DNA of 64,000 bases from Archivesica marissinica. Its lineage: Eukaryota > Mollusca > Bivalvia > Venerida > Vesicomyidae. Position numbers and translations under genes: made by a program. The notes under the pieces are model-generated. The model worked only from the letters and a program-made list of their open reading frames with translations, was not told where the DNA came from and did no database searches. The stretch spans positions 12,293,395 to 12,357,394 of the forward strand of contig CM026400.1 in NCBI GenBank assembly GCA_014843695.1, in the 5' to 3' direction. The stretch's first letter is position 1, and every line of letters starts with the position of its first letter. Below, piece by piece: positions 47,837 to 60,800 of this stretch.

Positions 47837-48836
47837 NNNNNNNNNNNNNNNNNNNNNNNNNNNNNNNNNNNNNNNNNNNNNNNNNNNNNNNNNNNNNNNN
47901 NNNNNNNNNNNNNNNNNNNNNNNNNNNNNNNNNNNNNNNNNNNNNNNNNNNNNNNNNNNNNNNNNNNNNNNNNNNNNNNNNNNNNNNNNNNNNNNNNNNN
48001 NNNNNNNNNNNNNNNNNNNNNNNNNNNNNNNNNNNNNNNNNNNNNNNNNNNNNNNNNNNNNNNNNNNNNNNNNNNNNNNNNNNNNNNNNNNNNNNNNNNN
48101 NNNNNNNNNNNNNNNNNNNNNNNNNNNNNNNNNNNNNNNNNNNNNNNNNNNNNNNNNNNNNNNNNNNNNNNNNNNNNNNNNNNNNNNNNNNNNNNNNNNN
48201 NNNNNNNNNNNNNNNNNNNNNNNNNNNNNNNNNNNNNNNNNNNNNNNNNNNNNNNNNNNNNNNNNNNNNNNNNNNNNNNNNNNNNNNNNNNNNNNNNNNN
48301 NNNNNNNNNNNNNNNNNNNNNNNNNNNNNNNNNNNNNNNNNNNNNNNNNNNNNNNNNNNNNNNNNNNNNNNNNNNNNNNNNNNNNNNNNNNNNNNNNNNN
48401 NNNNNNNNNNNNNNNNNNNNNNNNNNNNNNNNNNNNNNNNNNNNNNNNNNNNNNNNNNNNNNNNNNNNNNNNNNNNNNNNNNNNNNNNNNNNNNNNNNNN
48501 NNNNNNNNNNNNNNNNNNNNNNNNNNNNNNNNNNNNNNNNNNNNNNNNNNNNNNNNNNNNNNNNNNNNNNNNNNNNNNNNNNNNNNNNNNNNNNNNNNNN
48601 NNNNNNNNNNNNNNNNNNNNNNNNNNNNNNNNNNNNNNNNNNNNNNNNNNNNNNNNNNNNNNNNNNNNNNNNNNNNNNNNNNNNNNNNNNNNNNNNNNNN
48701 NNNNNNNNNNNNNNNNNNNNNNNNNNNNNNNNNNNNNNNNNNNNNNNNNNNNNNNNNNNNNNNNNNNNNNNNNNNNNNNNNNNNNNNNNNNNNNNNNNNN
48801 NNNNNNNNNNNNNNNNNNNNNNNNNNNNNNNNNNNN
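47837..48836. other. Assembly gap, exactly 1000 N
   Basis: A run of exactly 1000 N, a placeholder size. On the left the sequence is 34-bp array; on the right it is the middle of the 21/31-bp array. The true distance and even adjacency are not supported by sequence. All frames crossing it are meaningless. Confidence 1.
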
Positions 48837-50236
48837 GTAGTGAGGTTTGTACCTACAGTAGTGAGGTTCGTACATACAGTAGTGATGTTCGTACATACAG
48901 TAGTGAGGTTCGTACCTACAGTAGTGAGGAGTAGTGAGGTTCGTACCTACGTAGTGAGGAGTAGTGATGTTCGTACCTACAGTAGTGAGGTTCGTACCTA
49001 CAGTAGTGAGGTTCGTACATACAGTAGTTAGGAGTAGTGAGGTTCGTACCTACAATAGTGAGGAGAAGTGAGGTTCGTACCTACAGTAGTGAGGAGTAGT
49101 GAGGTTCGTACGTACAGTAGTGATGTTCGTACATACAGTAGTGAGGTTCGTACATACAGTAGTTAGGAGTAGTGAGGTTCGTACCTACAGTAGTGACGAG
49201 TAGTGAGGTTCGTACCTACAGTAGTGAGGAGTAGTGAGGTTCGTACATACAGTAGTTAGGAGTAGTGAGGTTCGTACCTACAGTAGTGATGAGTAGTGAG
49301 GTTCGTACCTACAGTAGTGAGGAGTAGTGAGGTTCGTACCTACAGTAGTGAGGTTCGTACCTACAGTAGTGACGAGTAGTGAGGTTCGTACCTACAGTAG
49401 TGAGGAGTAGTGAGGTTCGTACCTACAGTAGTGATGTTCGTACCTACAGTAGTGAGGAGTAGTGAGGTTCGTACCTACGGTAGTGAGGAGTAGTGATGTT
49501 CGTACCTACAGTAGTGAGGTTCGTACCTACAGTAGTGAGGTTCGTACCTACAGTAGTGAGGAGTAGTGAGGTTCGTACCTACAGTAGTGAGGAGTAGTGA
49601 TGTTCGTACCTACAGTAGTGACGAGTAGTGAGGTTCGTACATACAGTAGTGAGGAGTAGTGATGTTCGTACCTACAGTAGTGAGGAGTAGTGAGGTTCAT
49701 ACCTACAGTAGTGAGGTTCGTACCTACAGTAGTGAGGTTTGTACCTACAGTAGTGAGGTTCGTACATACAGTAGTGATGTTCGTACCTACAGTAGTGAGG
49801 AGTAGTGATGTTCGTACCTACAGTAGTGAGGAGTAGTGAGGTTCGTACATACAGTAGTGATGATTAGTGAGGTTCGTACCTACAGTAGTGATGAGTAGTG
49901 AGGTTCGTACATACAGTAGTGATGAGTAGTGAGGTTCGTACATACAGTAGTGATGAGTAGTGAGGTTCGTACATACAGTAGTGATGAGTAGTGAGGTTCG
50001 TACATACAGTAGTGATGAGTAGTGAGGTTCGTACCTACAGTAGTGATGAGTAGTGAGGTTCGTACATACAGTAGTGAGGAGTAGTGAGGTTCGTACATAC
50101 AGTAGTGATGTTCGTACATACAGTAGTGAGGTTCGTACCTACAGTAGTGAGGAGTAGTGAGGTTCGTACCTACAGTAGTGAGGAATAGTGAGGTTCGTAC
50201 CTACAGTAGTGAGGAATAGTGAGGTTCGTACATACA
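48837..50236. repeat. 21/31-bp minisatellite, block copy 2 (cut by the gap)
   Basis: Same units as 17,683-20,712. Only about 1.4 kb lies right of the gap. Its final part is almost identical to the end of the first array. Confidence 0.97.
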
Positions 50237-50938
50237 CATGTGTGCCTATGCATATTTATTTGTAGACTAATCTTAGTTAAATTATCACTAAACGAAAGTA
50301 TCGCGCGTTTAGTATTGACTCCAATGACAAACCAAACCTCAATTCAAGAGCGCGGATTTCCGTTATATGAAATCCTACTTTCACTTTTGAAGTTTGTAGA
50401 CAAAAACACTGTTTATTGATTCAATGTTAGTGTTCGAATATATTGACAAGAATACGTTGTAGCAATGCATTTGTACGTGAATACATTTTATTTGCTTTTT
50501 GCAATGTAATGTCGCTTTAACGGTTAACGCGAGTAGAGAAAAAAATGCCGATATATACCTGCATCTAAATTAAAAAAATTCGTACCGGAAGTATGATTTA
50601 CCGGAAATAGCTATTGGGTCATCTACATTGAGATCCGGAAGCGAGATTGTGGGCTAGATTAAAAAATATATCATCTGGAAGCAAACGACATTCACTGACA
50701 CTATTTGGTAGTTGAATAAAATCGACAAGCGCAATATTATGGTACAGTATAAAAATGTGTCTGCAAATAAAATAAAAGTATGCCTATTTGAACAATACAT
50801 CATTGGAGACAATTTTAAATAAATACGATTGAAAATTTCGAATCGGGAGATCAAGACGAGCGTAGATAGAATCGCAGTAGGCATACAGGCATTTTGTTCT
50901 TCAATATTTTTTGAATTGTTTTCATATTTCTAATGTTT

Positions 50939-51084
50939 TTTTATTGAAATCAAGTGTACAATTACATAATTATATATTATACTGGTGTGGCTCCTTGTCT
51001 AATGTTGTTAAAACATGTGGCCCAAACCATTTGTATTTTCATGCAATGTATTGTATCTTTATGTGTATGACATATAAAAATAAA
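50939..51084 (+). repeat. Dispersed repeat, member 1 (block copy 2)
   Basis: Counterpart of 21,415-21,560 with essentially the same sequence. Confidence 0.65.
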
Positions 51085-51187
51085 TTTAAAAACATAATTA
51101 TATGAATACAGTATGTGTTTTTAAACTTCATACTGCAAAATCTGTTCAAGGATTTTATTATGCTTGTTTACTGATTTTTATAACAAA

Positions 51188-51514
51188 ATATGACCACACA
51201 TTTCACGTCAACGAGAGTAATTAACCCATTTCATTCTGGATACAGTTCAAACAGTATTTGCAAAGAACATAGAGCCAGATCAACCGCCACGGAACGTGCC
51301 GTCTGATCAGGCTCTATGCTGTTTGCTATTCAGATGATCTTGCTAGACACGTGTCCATGTAGCAAACAACATAGATCCTGATCAACACACAGCGTCAGGC
51401 TGCGGCTGATCTGGTTCTATGTTATTTGCATAAGCCTTTAAATGTATCCAGACTGAAATGGGTTAATATAAGTTGCTAAAACTTGCTTCGCAATCGTTGC
51501 AAAATAAATAAAGT
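51188..51514 (+). mobile_element. SINE-A 3' part split by MITE (block copy 2)
   Basis: Counterpart of 21,664-21,990: ATGACCACACATTTCACGTC on one side and ATATAAGTTGCTAAAACTTG on the other side of the TTAA insertion. Confidence 0.75.
51221..51466. mobile_element. 246-bp TTAA-flanked MITE (piggyBac-like), block copy 2
   Basis: Same length, ends and insertion site as the element at 21,697-21,942, with two substitutions seen (GATATTC/GCTATTC and CGCCAGG/CGTCAGG). The insertion therefore predates the split of the two blocks. Confidence 0.75.
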
Positions 51515-51913
51515 TAAAAAAATAAATAACAAAAAAATGTAGAATATTACAATTGCTGCTGTATTACACAGCATAACTGCAGCAGTAGCAATATCACATT
51601 CAAAAACATATCTTTTAACATAAACTATAGAAAATAGTTGTATTAGCCCCGACCATGGATTCAATCATTTCGATTGAGCTATCTATAGAGCGTTGCCTTA
51701 TTAATTATTTAAATTTAATATTTTAATAATAATAATAATAATATGTCATACCTAGAGCATTTGCCATTTCATCATATCCTATCTTCTCTTCCTCTCTCCA
51801 CCCTCCTACAAATGCTTGTAGTCCCGCCATTTTATCATGCACGTGCTAATTTCTGTTACGACCTGTCGGTATTTCCACAACTAGCAGTATCCTATTCTGT
51901 ATTATGTTATATA

Positions 51914-52545
51914 CGATCGGCTTCGAATCAAGAAATGGGCAGCTATATATAGTGTATATATCTCTGAGACGTTAACAACGGCAGCTATCCGATCGTGTGC
52001 TGTTCAAGAAATGGGCAGCTAAATATATATATATTATATATATATATATATATCGGATACACTAACAACGGCAGCTATCCGATCGTGTGCTGTTCAAGAA
52101 ATGGGCATCTAAATATATATATATATTATATATATCGGATACACTAACAACGGCAGCTATCCGAGCGTGTGCTGTTCAAGAAATGGGCAGCTATATATAT
52201 ATATATATATTATATATAGTGTATATATCTCTGAGACATTAACAACGGCAGCTATCCGAGCGTGTGCTGTTCAAGAAACGGGCAGCTATATATATATTGT
52301 ATATATCTCTGATATACGCTAACAACGACAGCTATCCGAGCTTATACTGTTCAAGAAATGGGCAGCTAAATATATATATTGAATATATCTCTGATACGTT
52401 AACAACGGCAGCTATTCGATCGTGTGCTGTTCAAGAAATGGGCAGCTAAATATATATATTGTATATATATCTGATACGCTAACAACGACAGCTATCCGTT
52501 CTTGTGCTGTTCGATGCAACGGGCAGCTATCCGACCGAGTGTTGT
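51914..52545. repeat. AT-rich minisatellite, about 7 copies (block copy 2)
   Basis: Same unit as 22,390-23,160 but about two fewer copies and different TA-run lengths, about 140 bp shorter in total. Confidence 0.9.
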
Positions 52546-52774
52546 TCGATGCACCGGACAGTTGTACGTATCATGCTGCAGACTTATTGACAGTCCAACA
52601 GCGCGCACCTTGTATCATATCCGGTTGTGATGCGCGCGTCTGCTATCTGATATCTATGAATGCAACTGTTATGATCATAAGTTTAGGTTACTACGTACTT
52701 CCGGTAACTACCAAATGTGCAGAATACTGCTTCCACTGATGTATTTTATAAACCTATTGTTTTCAAATACATGT

Positions 52775-52905
52775 ATAGTAGTTGTGTTCTGGTGCGGCCG
52801 TTTTCTAATGTTGCTATTTTAAACTTGTGGCCCAAACCATTTGTATGTTCATGCTATGCATTGTATCTTTATGTGTATGACATATGTACTATTGATTTGC
52901 AATAA
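52775..52905 (+). repeat. Dispersed repeat, member 2 (block copy 2)
   Basis: Counterpart of 23,395-23,530 (TTGTGGCCCAAACCATTTGT). Confidence 0.65.
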
Positions 52906-52912
52906 AATATGG

Positions 52913-53033
52913 TTAAATCTTTCGGCGCCGACTAAATTGAGAGCATGCGCAAGCAACATAGATCCAGATCAGCCGCGGCATAACGCCGCGTCTGATCATG
53001 ATCTATGTTGACAGTTGTTTGCTATTCGGATAG
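52913..53033. mobile_element. Copy-2-only segment with a long hairpin (121 bp)
   Basis: It replaces the 340-bp segment of copy 1. It contains a hairpin at 52,955-53,009 with 25-bp arms (22 matches) and a 5-nt loop. The left arm begins AACATAGATCCAGATCAG. The hairpin is related to the internal hairpins of the TTAA-flanked MITE (AACATAGAGCCAGATCA), so it is probably part of the same foldback family, though no TIR pair was found. Confidence 0.6.
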
Positions 53034-53099
53034 GCAGTGGAGGAAATAAAGTTATCTATCTATCTATATAGTTATGTGATATCGCATATTCTAGACATA

Positions 53100-53517
53100 G
53101 ACATAGTTTATTGAACTCCAGTAGGCCTTCAATCCCATTATATAAGTGTTCAATCTGTATTCATCTTGTGCATGCAGGTATACTATATACATTATATGCC
53201 AAACAGTGTTTACCCAAGGAAGAATGTCAAATCAGTAGTGGGGGTAGGGATAAGCCCAATCGACCTGTGGTACTCTGTGATATCCTTAATGGAAGTAAAT
53301 GCAGGTTTGATATATAAATTATGAACATTGGTATACTAGTCTATTCTTATTATTCATTTTAAAATTGAATAATAACATCGTTACAATGCATACTATGCCT
53401 TCGCCGCAAGATTTGTCACCACTATTTGTTGTTCGTGTTTGTAAATTGTTGTACCTCATAGGTCATACTGACCTATTGGATATGAAATAAAGTTATCTAT
53501 CTATATATCTATCTATT
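53100..53517 (+). mobile_element. Retrotransposon-like 3' end with hairpin and TATC tail (block copy 2)
   Basis: Counterpart of 23,949-24,366. One substitution (CTATTGG for CTACTGG) lies just outside the TAGGTCA/TGACCTA stem region. The plus open frame is shifted by one inserted G at about 53,245 relative to copy 1. Confidence 0.45.
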
Positions 53518-53795
53518 CATGTTAAAATAATAAATTTACTGGTAGACTTACATATTATATAGACTAAGGTCTCTATTAAATACTCACATAATTCATTATG
53601 ACTACCTTTGTATAAACACCCAAATCATGGCATCGGGTCATTTGCCGCGATATACCCGGAAATACTCTTTACGTAACTGCTGATACGATGCCGGCAAAAC
53701 TATGATAAACACAAGTGATTCCCAATAGTATTAGAACTTCGTCTGTGTAATGTTGAAGTGGAGAAGTCATAGGATGAAGCCAAATGAGGATTCTA

Positions 53796-54036
53796 TGCAG
53801 GTACATAAAAGTATGTATGTATGTTCCATTAAAGTCAAACCCCTCTCGGGGACGTATACATGTTTCTCTGACCAGGCTTAGCCGACCTAAGTGGTTATTA
53901 ACCAGTACTAAGTAATGTGTGTGAGGTGCCTTGCTCAATGACACTACATACGTGGCCTGACCGAGTATCGAACCCGGGACCGTTCGATTCCAAATCCGAC
54001 GCTCTACGACTGAACCACTGTACCACTGTATTATAG
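53796..54036 (-). mobile_element. SINE-D (block copy 2)
   Basis: Counterpart of 24,645-24,885. The head here reads TACAGTGGTACAGTGGTTCA, closer to a normal tRNA A-box than copy 1. Confidence 0.7.
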
Positions 54037-54338
54037 TTGTAATGGCTATTACCGCGATATACCCACAATGCATCTTATATAGATATCCGGTTCGGCCAGA
54101 AAATGCACTCGCTTACCGCATTCTGCGCGAGGAAAACGATCATCTCAGAATTTCAATCAATTAAGTTGAAACGCGTCTTATCGTATGTAATAGACATGGT
54201 AAACAAGTTTCTGTTTTTTGCAATGATGCCATTGGCAGACTTATTCTTCGAGATATATTCTTCTCCGATTTACAGCAGCAACTGTTGGGTTATATGACCC
54301 AGAAGATTCGAGTTAATAATTAGTTTATAAACTTATCC

Positions 54339-54551
54339 AAATTTATTTTAGCTCGATTGCGAAACAAGTTCTTACAACTTAATAGTTATCACTCTCGATA
54401 CCTCATTCCTGACGGAATCCAACGCCACGAGGGGGGAGAGAAGAGGCAACGTAAATTAAATGCATTGCCTAAGGACACAATCGTAACGGCTCCAGCTGGG
54501 CTCGAACTCCGGGCATTTCGAACGCGCTACCACTGCGCTATCATTATTTCC
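54339..54551 (-). mobile_element. SINE-B (block copy 2)
   Basis: Counterpart of 25,188-25,400 with a few substitutions (for example GAATCCAACGCC). Confidence 0.82.
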
Positions 54552-54679
54552 ACCTAGTTAACAATGTTATCACCTTACTCCAGGGTCGGGTCATGGAATG
54601 GCGTTAGGGGGGGGGGTTGCATGATTTTGCTAAGTGGGTGTACCCGCCCCCCCTCCACCGGAACATATCTGGGGAGAAT

Positions 54680-54852
54680 ATGCATCTTTCAGATGATACT
54701 TGGAGTCGTATACAAACTAGGAGTCGCGGGACTGGGACTGGGACTGTGTCTGTATTATTGCACTATCCCCTTAATAACACATCCACCAGTATCTCTAATC
54801 AGGGGTGTGGCTAACGAGGGATTCCGGAGCGATAATAAATAAACATAACACG
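54680..54852 (+). mobile_element. SINE-C 3' portion (block copy 2)
   Basis: Counterpart of 25,530-25,706, ending GCGATAATAAATAAACATAA. It lacks one GGGACT repeat compared with copy 1. Confidence 0.55.
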
Positions 54853-54899
54853 ATTTTAAAGTAATGAGGTAGAACTTAGTACACTGATATTGAGCATAC

Positions 54900-57800
54900 G
54901 ACAACACACAGTGTCTTACAGTACATCGAGATCGGCAACACACAATGCCTTACAGTACCACGAGACAGGCAACACACAATGCCTTACAGTACCTTGAGAT
55001 CGGCAACACACATTGTCTTACAGTACCGCGAGACCGGAAATAACAATATCTTACAGTACCGCGAGACCGGCAACACACGGTGTCTTACAGTACCTCGAGA
55101 CCGGCAACACATAGTGTCTTACAGTACCACGAGACCGGCAACACACAGTGCCTTACAGTACCTCAAGACCGGCAACACACAATGTCTTACAGTACCGCGA
55201 GACCGGCAACACACAATGTCTTACAGTACCTCGAGACCGGCAACACACAGTGTCTTACAGTACCTCGAGACCGGCAACACACACTGTTTTACAGCACCGC
55301 GAGACCGGCAACACACAATGTCCTACAGTAGCACGAGACCGGCAAGACACAGTGTCTTACAGTACCTCGAGACCGACAACACACAATGTCTTACAGTACC
55401 TCGAGACCAGCAACACACAGTGTCTTACAGTACATCGAGACCGGCAACACACAATGCCTTACAGTACCTCGAGACCGGCAACACACAATGTCTTACAGTA
55501 CCGCGAGACCGGCAACACACAATGCTTTACAGTAATTCGAGACGGACAACACACATTGTCTTACAGTACCTCAAGACCGGCAACACACATTGTTTTACAG
55601 TACCGCGAGACTGGCAACACACAGTGTCTTACAGTATCTCAAGACCGGCAACACACAGTGTCCTACCGTACCTCGAGACCGGCAACACACAGTGTCTTAC
55701 AGTACGTCGAGACCGGCAACACACAGTGTCTTACAATACATCAACACCGGCAACACACAGTTTCTTACAGTACCTCGATACCGGCAACACGCAGTTTCTT
55801 ACAGTACCTCGAGACCGGCAACACACAGTGCCTTACAGTACCTCGAGACAGGCAACACACAGTGTCTTACAGTACCGCGAGACCGGCAGCACACAGTGCC
55901 TTACAGTACCGCGAGACCGGCAACACACAATGCCTTACAGTACCACGAGACCGGCAACATACAGTGTCTTACAGTACCGCGAGACCGGCAACACACAGTG
56001 ACTTACAGTACCGCTAGACCGGCAAAACACAGTGTTTTACAGTACCTCGAGACCGGCAACACACAGTGTCTTACAATACCTCGAGACAGGCAACATACAG
56101 TGTCCTACAGTACCGCGAGACCAGCAACACACAGTGTCTTACAATACCTCGAGACCGGCAACATACAGTGTCTTACAGTACCTCGAGACCGGCAACACAC
56201 AGTGTCTTACAATACCTCGAGACCGGCAACATACAGTGTCTTACAGTACCTCGAGACTGGCAACACACAGTGTCTTACAATACTCCGAGACCGGCAACAT
56301 ACAGTGTCTTACAGTACCTCGAGACCCGCAACATACAGTGTCTTACAGTAACGCGAGACCGGCAACACACAGTGTCTTACAATACCTCGAGAACGGCAAC
56401 ATACATTGTCTTACATTACCTCGAGACTGGCAACACAGTGTCTTACAGTACCTCGAGACAGGCAACGAACAGTGTCTTATAGTGCATCGAAACCGGCAAT
56501 ACACCCTGTCTAACAGTACCTCGAGACTGGCAATACACAGTGTCTTACAGTACCGCGAGACCGGCAATACACATTGTCTTACAGTACCGCGAGACCGGTA
56601 ATACACAGTGTGTTACAGTACCGCGAGACCGGCAATACACAGTGTCTTACAGTACCTCGAGACCGGCAACACAAAGTGTCTTACAGTACCTCGAGGCCGG
56701 CAGCACACATTGTCTAACTGTACCGCGAGACCGGAAATACACAATGTCTTACTGTATCGCGAGACCGGCAGCACACAGAGTATTACAGTACCGCGAGACC
56801 GGAAATACACAATGTCTTACATTACCACGAGACAGGCAACACATAATCTCTTACCGTACCGTGAGACACGTAACACACACTGTCTTACAGTACCGCGCGA
56901 ACGGCAATATACAATGTCTTACAGTACCACGAGACCGGCAACACACAGTGTCTTACAGTACCGCGAGACCGGCAAGACAGTGTTTTACAGTACCGCGAGA
57001 CCGGCAACACACAATGTCTTACAGTACCTCGTGACCGGCAACACACAGTGTCTTACAGTACCTCGAGACCGGCAACACACAGTGTCTTACAGTACCTCGA
57101 GACCGGCAGCACACAGTAACTTACAGTACACTAGATCGGCAACACACATTGTTTTTCTATACCTCGAGACCGACAACATACAGTGTCTTACAGTACCTCG
57201 AGACCGGCAACATGCAGTGTCTTACAGTACCGCGAGACTGGCAACACACATTTCCTTACAGTACATCGAGACCGGCAACACACAGTGCCTTACAGTACCG
57301 CGAGACCGGCAACACACAATGCGTTACAGTACACCGAGATCGGCAACACACAGTGTCTTACAGTACCGCGAGACCGGCAACACACAGTGCTTTACAGTAC
57401 CTCGAGACCGACAACACACAGTGTCTTACAGTACCTCAAGACCGGCAACACATAGTATCTTACAGTACCTCGAGACCGGCAACACACAGTGTTTTACAGT
57501 ACCGCGAGACTGGCAACACACAGTGTCTTACAGTACATCGAGACCGGCAACACACAGTTTCTTACAGTACCGCGAGACTGGCAACACACAGTGTCTTACA
57601 GTACCGCGAGATCGGCAACACACAGTGCCTTACAGTACCTCGAGACAGGCAACACACATTGTCTTACAGTACCGCGAGACCGGCAATACACAGTGTCTTA
57701 CAGTACCGCGAGACCGGCAACACACAGTGTCTTACAGTACCTCGAGACCGGCAACACACAGTGTCTTACAGTACCTCGAGACCGGCAGCACACATTGTCT

Positions 57801-60800
57801 TACAGTACCGCGAGACCGGCAACACACAGTGTCTTACAGTACCGCGAGACCGGCAACACACAGTGTCTTACAGTACCTCGAGACCGGCAACACACAGTGT
57901 CTTACAGTACCTCGAGACCGGCAACACACAGTATCTTACAGTACATCTAGATCGGCAACACACATTGTTTTTCTATACCTCGAGACCGGCAACACACAGT
58001 GTCTTACAGTACCTCGAGACCGGCAACACACAGTGCCTTACAGTACCTCGAGACCGGCAACACACAGTGTCTTACAGTACCGCGAGACCGGCAACACACA
58101 GTGTCTTACAGTACCGCGAGACCGGCAACAAACAATGCCTTACAGTACCGCGAGACCGGCAACATACAGTGTCTTACAGTACCACGAACCGGCAACACAC
58201 AGTGTCTTACAGTACCGCGAGACCGGCAACACACAGTGTCTTACAGTACCTCGAGACCGGCAACACACAGTGTCTTACAATACCTCGAGACCGGCAACAT
58301 ACAGTGTCCTACAGTATCGCGAGACCGGCAACACACAGTGTCTTACAGTACCACGAGACCAGCAACACACAGTGTCTTACAATACCTCGAGACCGGCAAC
58401 ATACAGAGTCTTACAGTACCGCGAGACCGGCAACGCACAGTGTCTTACAATACCTCGAGACCGGCAACATACAGTGTCTTACAGTACTGCGAGACCGGCA
58501 ACACACAGTGTCTTACAATACCTCGAGACCGGCAACATACAGTGTCCTACATTACCTTGAGACTGGCAACACACAGTGTCTTACAGTACCTCGAGACTGG
58601 CAACGCACAGTGTCTTATAGTGCATCGACACCGGCAACACACCCTGTCTAACAGTACCTCGAGACTGGCAATACACAGTGTCTTACAGTACCGCGAGACC
58701 GGCAATACAAATTGACTTACAGTACCGCGAGACCGGCAATACACAGTGTCATACAGTACCTCGAGACCGGCAACACACAGTGTCTTACAGTACCTCGAGG
58801 CCGGCAGCACACATTGTCTTACAGTACCGCGAGACCGGCAATACACAATGTTTTACATTAGAGCTAGACCGGCAGCGCACAGTGTATTACAGTACCGCGA
58901 GACCGGCAATACACAATGTCTTACATTACCACGAGACAGGCAACACATAATGTCTTACCGTACCGTGAGACAGGCAACACACAATGTCTTACAGTACCGC
59001 GCGACCGGCATTACACAATGTCTTACAGTACCACGAGACCGGCAACACACAGTGCCTTACAGTACACCGAGACCGGTAACACACAGTGTCTTACAGTACC
59101 GTGAGACCGGCAAGACAATGTCTTACAGTACCGCGAGACGGGCAACACACAGTGTCTTACAATACCTCGAGACCGGCAGCACACAGTGCCTTACAGTACC
59201 TCGAGACTGGCAACACACAGTGCCTTACAGTACCCCGAGACCGGCAACAAACAGTGTTTTACAGTACATCGAGACCGGCAACATACAGTTTCTTACAGTA
59301 CCTCGAGACCAGACCGGCAACACACAGTGCCTTACAGTACACCGAGACCGGCAACTCACAGTGTCTTACAGTACTTCGAGACAGCAGCACACAGTGTCCT
59401 ACAGTACCATGAGACCGGCAACACAAAGTGTCTTACAGTACCGCGAGACCGGCAATACGCAGTGTCTTACAGTATTTCGAGACGGCAACACACAGTGTCT
59501 TACAGTACCGCGAGACCGGCAACACACAGTGTCTTACAGTACCTCGAGAACGGCAACACACAGTGTATTACAGTACCGCGAGACCGGCAACACACAGTGT
59601 CTTACAGTACCGCGAGACCGGCAACACACAGTGTCTTACATTACCTCGAGGCCGGCTACACACAGTGTCTTACATGGCCGCGAGACCGGCAACACACAAT
59701 GTCTTACAGTACCGCGAGACCGGCAATACACAATGTCATATAGTACCACAAGACCGGCAACACAAAGTGTCTTACAGTACCTCGAGACCGGCAGCACACA
59801 GTAACTTAGAGTACATCGAGATCGGCAACACACATTGTTTTTCTGTACCTCGAGACCGACAACATACAGTGTCTTACTGTACCTCGAGACCGGCAACATG
59901 CAGTGTCTTACAGTACATCGAGACCGGAAACACACAGTGTTTTACAGTACCGCGAGACCGGCAACACACAGTGGCTTACAGTACATCGAGACTGGCAACA
60001 CACAGTGTCTTACAATACCTCGAGACCGGCAGCACACAGTGCCTTACAGTACATCGAGACCGGCCACACACAGTGTCTTACAGTACGTCGAGACCGGCAA
60101 CACACAGTGTCTTACAGTACCTCGAGACCGGCAACACACAGTGTATTACAGTACCGCGAGACCAGCAACACACAGTGTCTTACAGGGCCGCGAGACCGGC
60201 AACACACAATGTCTTACAGTACCGCGAGACCGGCAATACACAATGTCTTACAGTACCACGAGACCGGCAACACACAGTGTCTTACAGTACCTCGAGACAG
60301 GCAGCACACAGTAACTTACAGTACATCGAGATCGGCAACACACATTGTTTTTCTGTACCTCGAGACCGGCAACATGCAGTGTCTTACAGTACCTCGAGAC
60401 CGGAAACACACAGTGTTTTACAGTACCGCGAGACTGGCAACACACATTTCCTTACAGTACATCGAGACTGGCAACACACAGTGCCTTACAGTACCGCGAG
60501 ACTGGCAACACACAGTGCCTTACAGTACATCGAGACCAGCAACACACAGTGTCTTACAGTACGTCGAGTTCGGCAACACACAGTGTCATACAGTAACGCG
60601 AGACCGGCTGTACCTCGAGATCGGCAACACACTGTGTTTTACAGGGCCGCGAGACCGGCAACACACAATGTCTTACAGTACCGCGAGACCGGCAATACAC
60701 AATGTCTTACAGTACCACGAGACCGGCAACACAAAGTGTCTTACAATACCTCGATACCGGCAGCACACAGTAACTTACAGTACATCGAGATCGGCAACAC

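Larger units (their letters stand above)
50237..54892. repeat. Low-copy block, copy 2 of the large duplication
   Basis: Aligned with 20,713-25,743 from end to end. The offset is 29,524 at the start, 29,384 after the AT-rich VNTR, and 29,151 after the replaced segment. No gene is supported in either copy. Confidence 0.9.
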
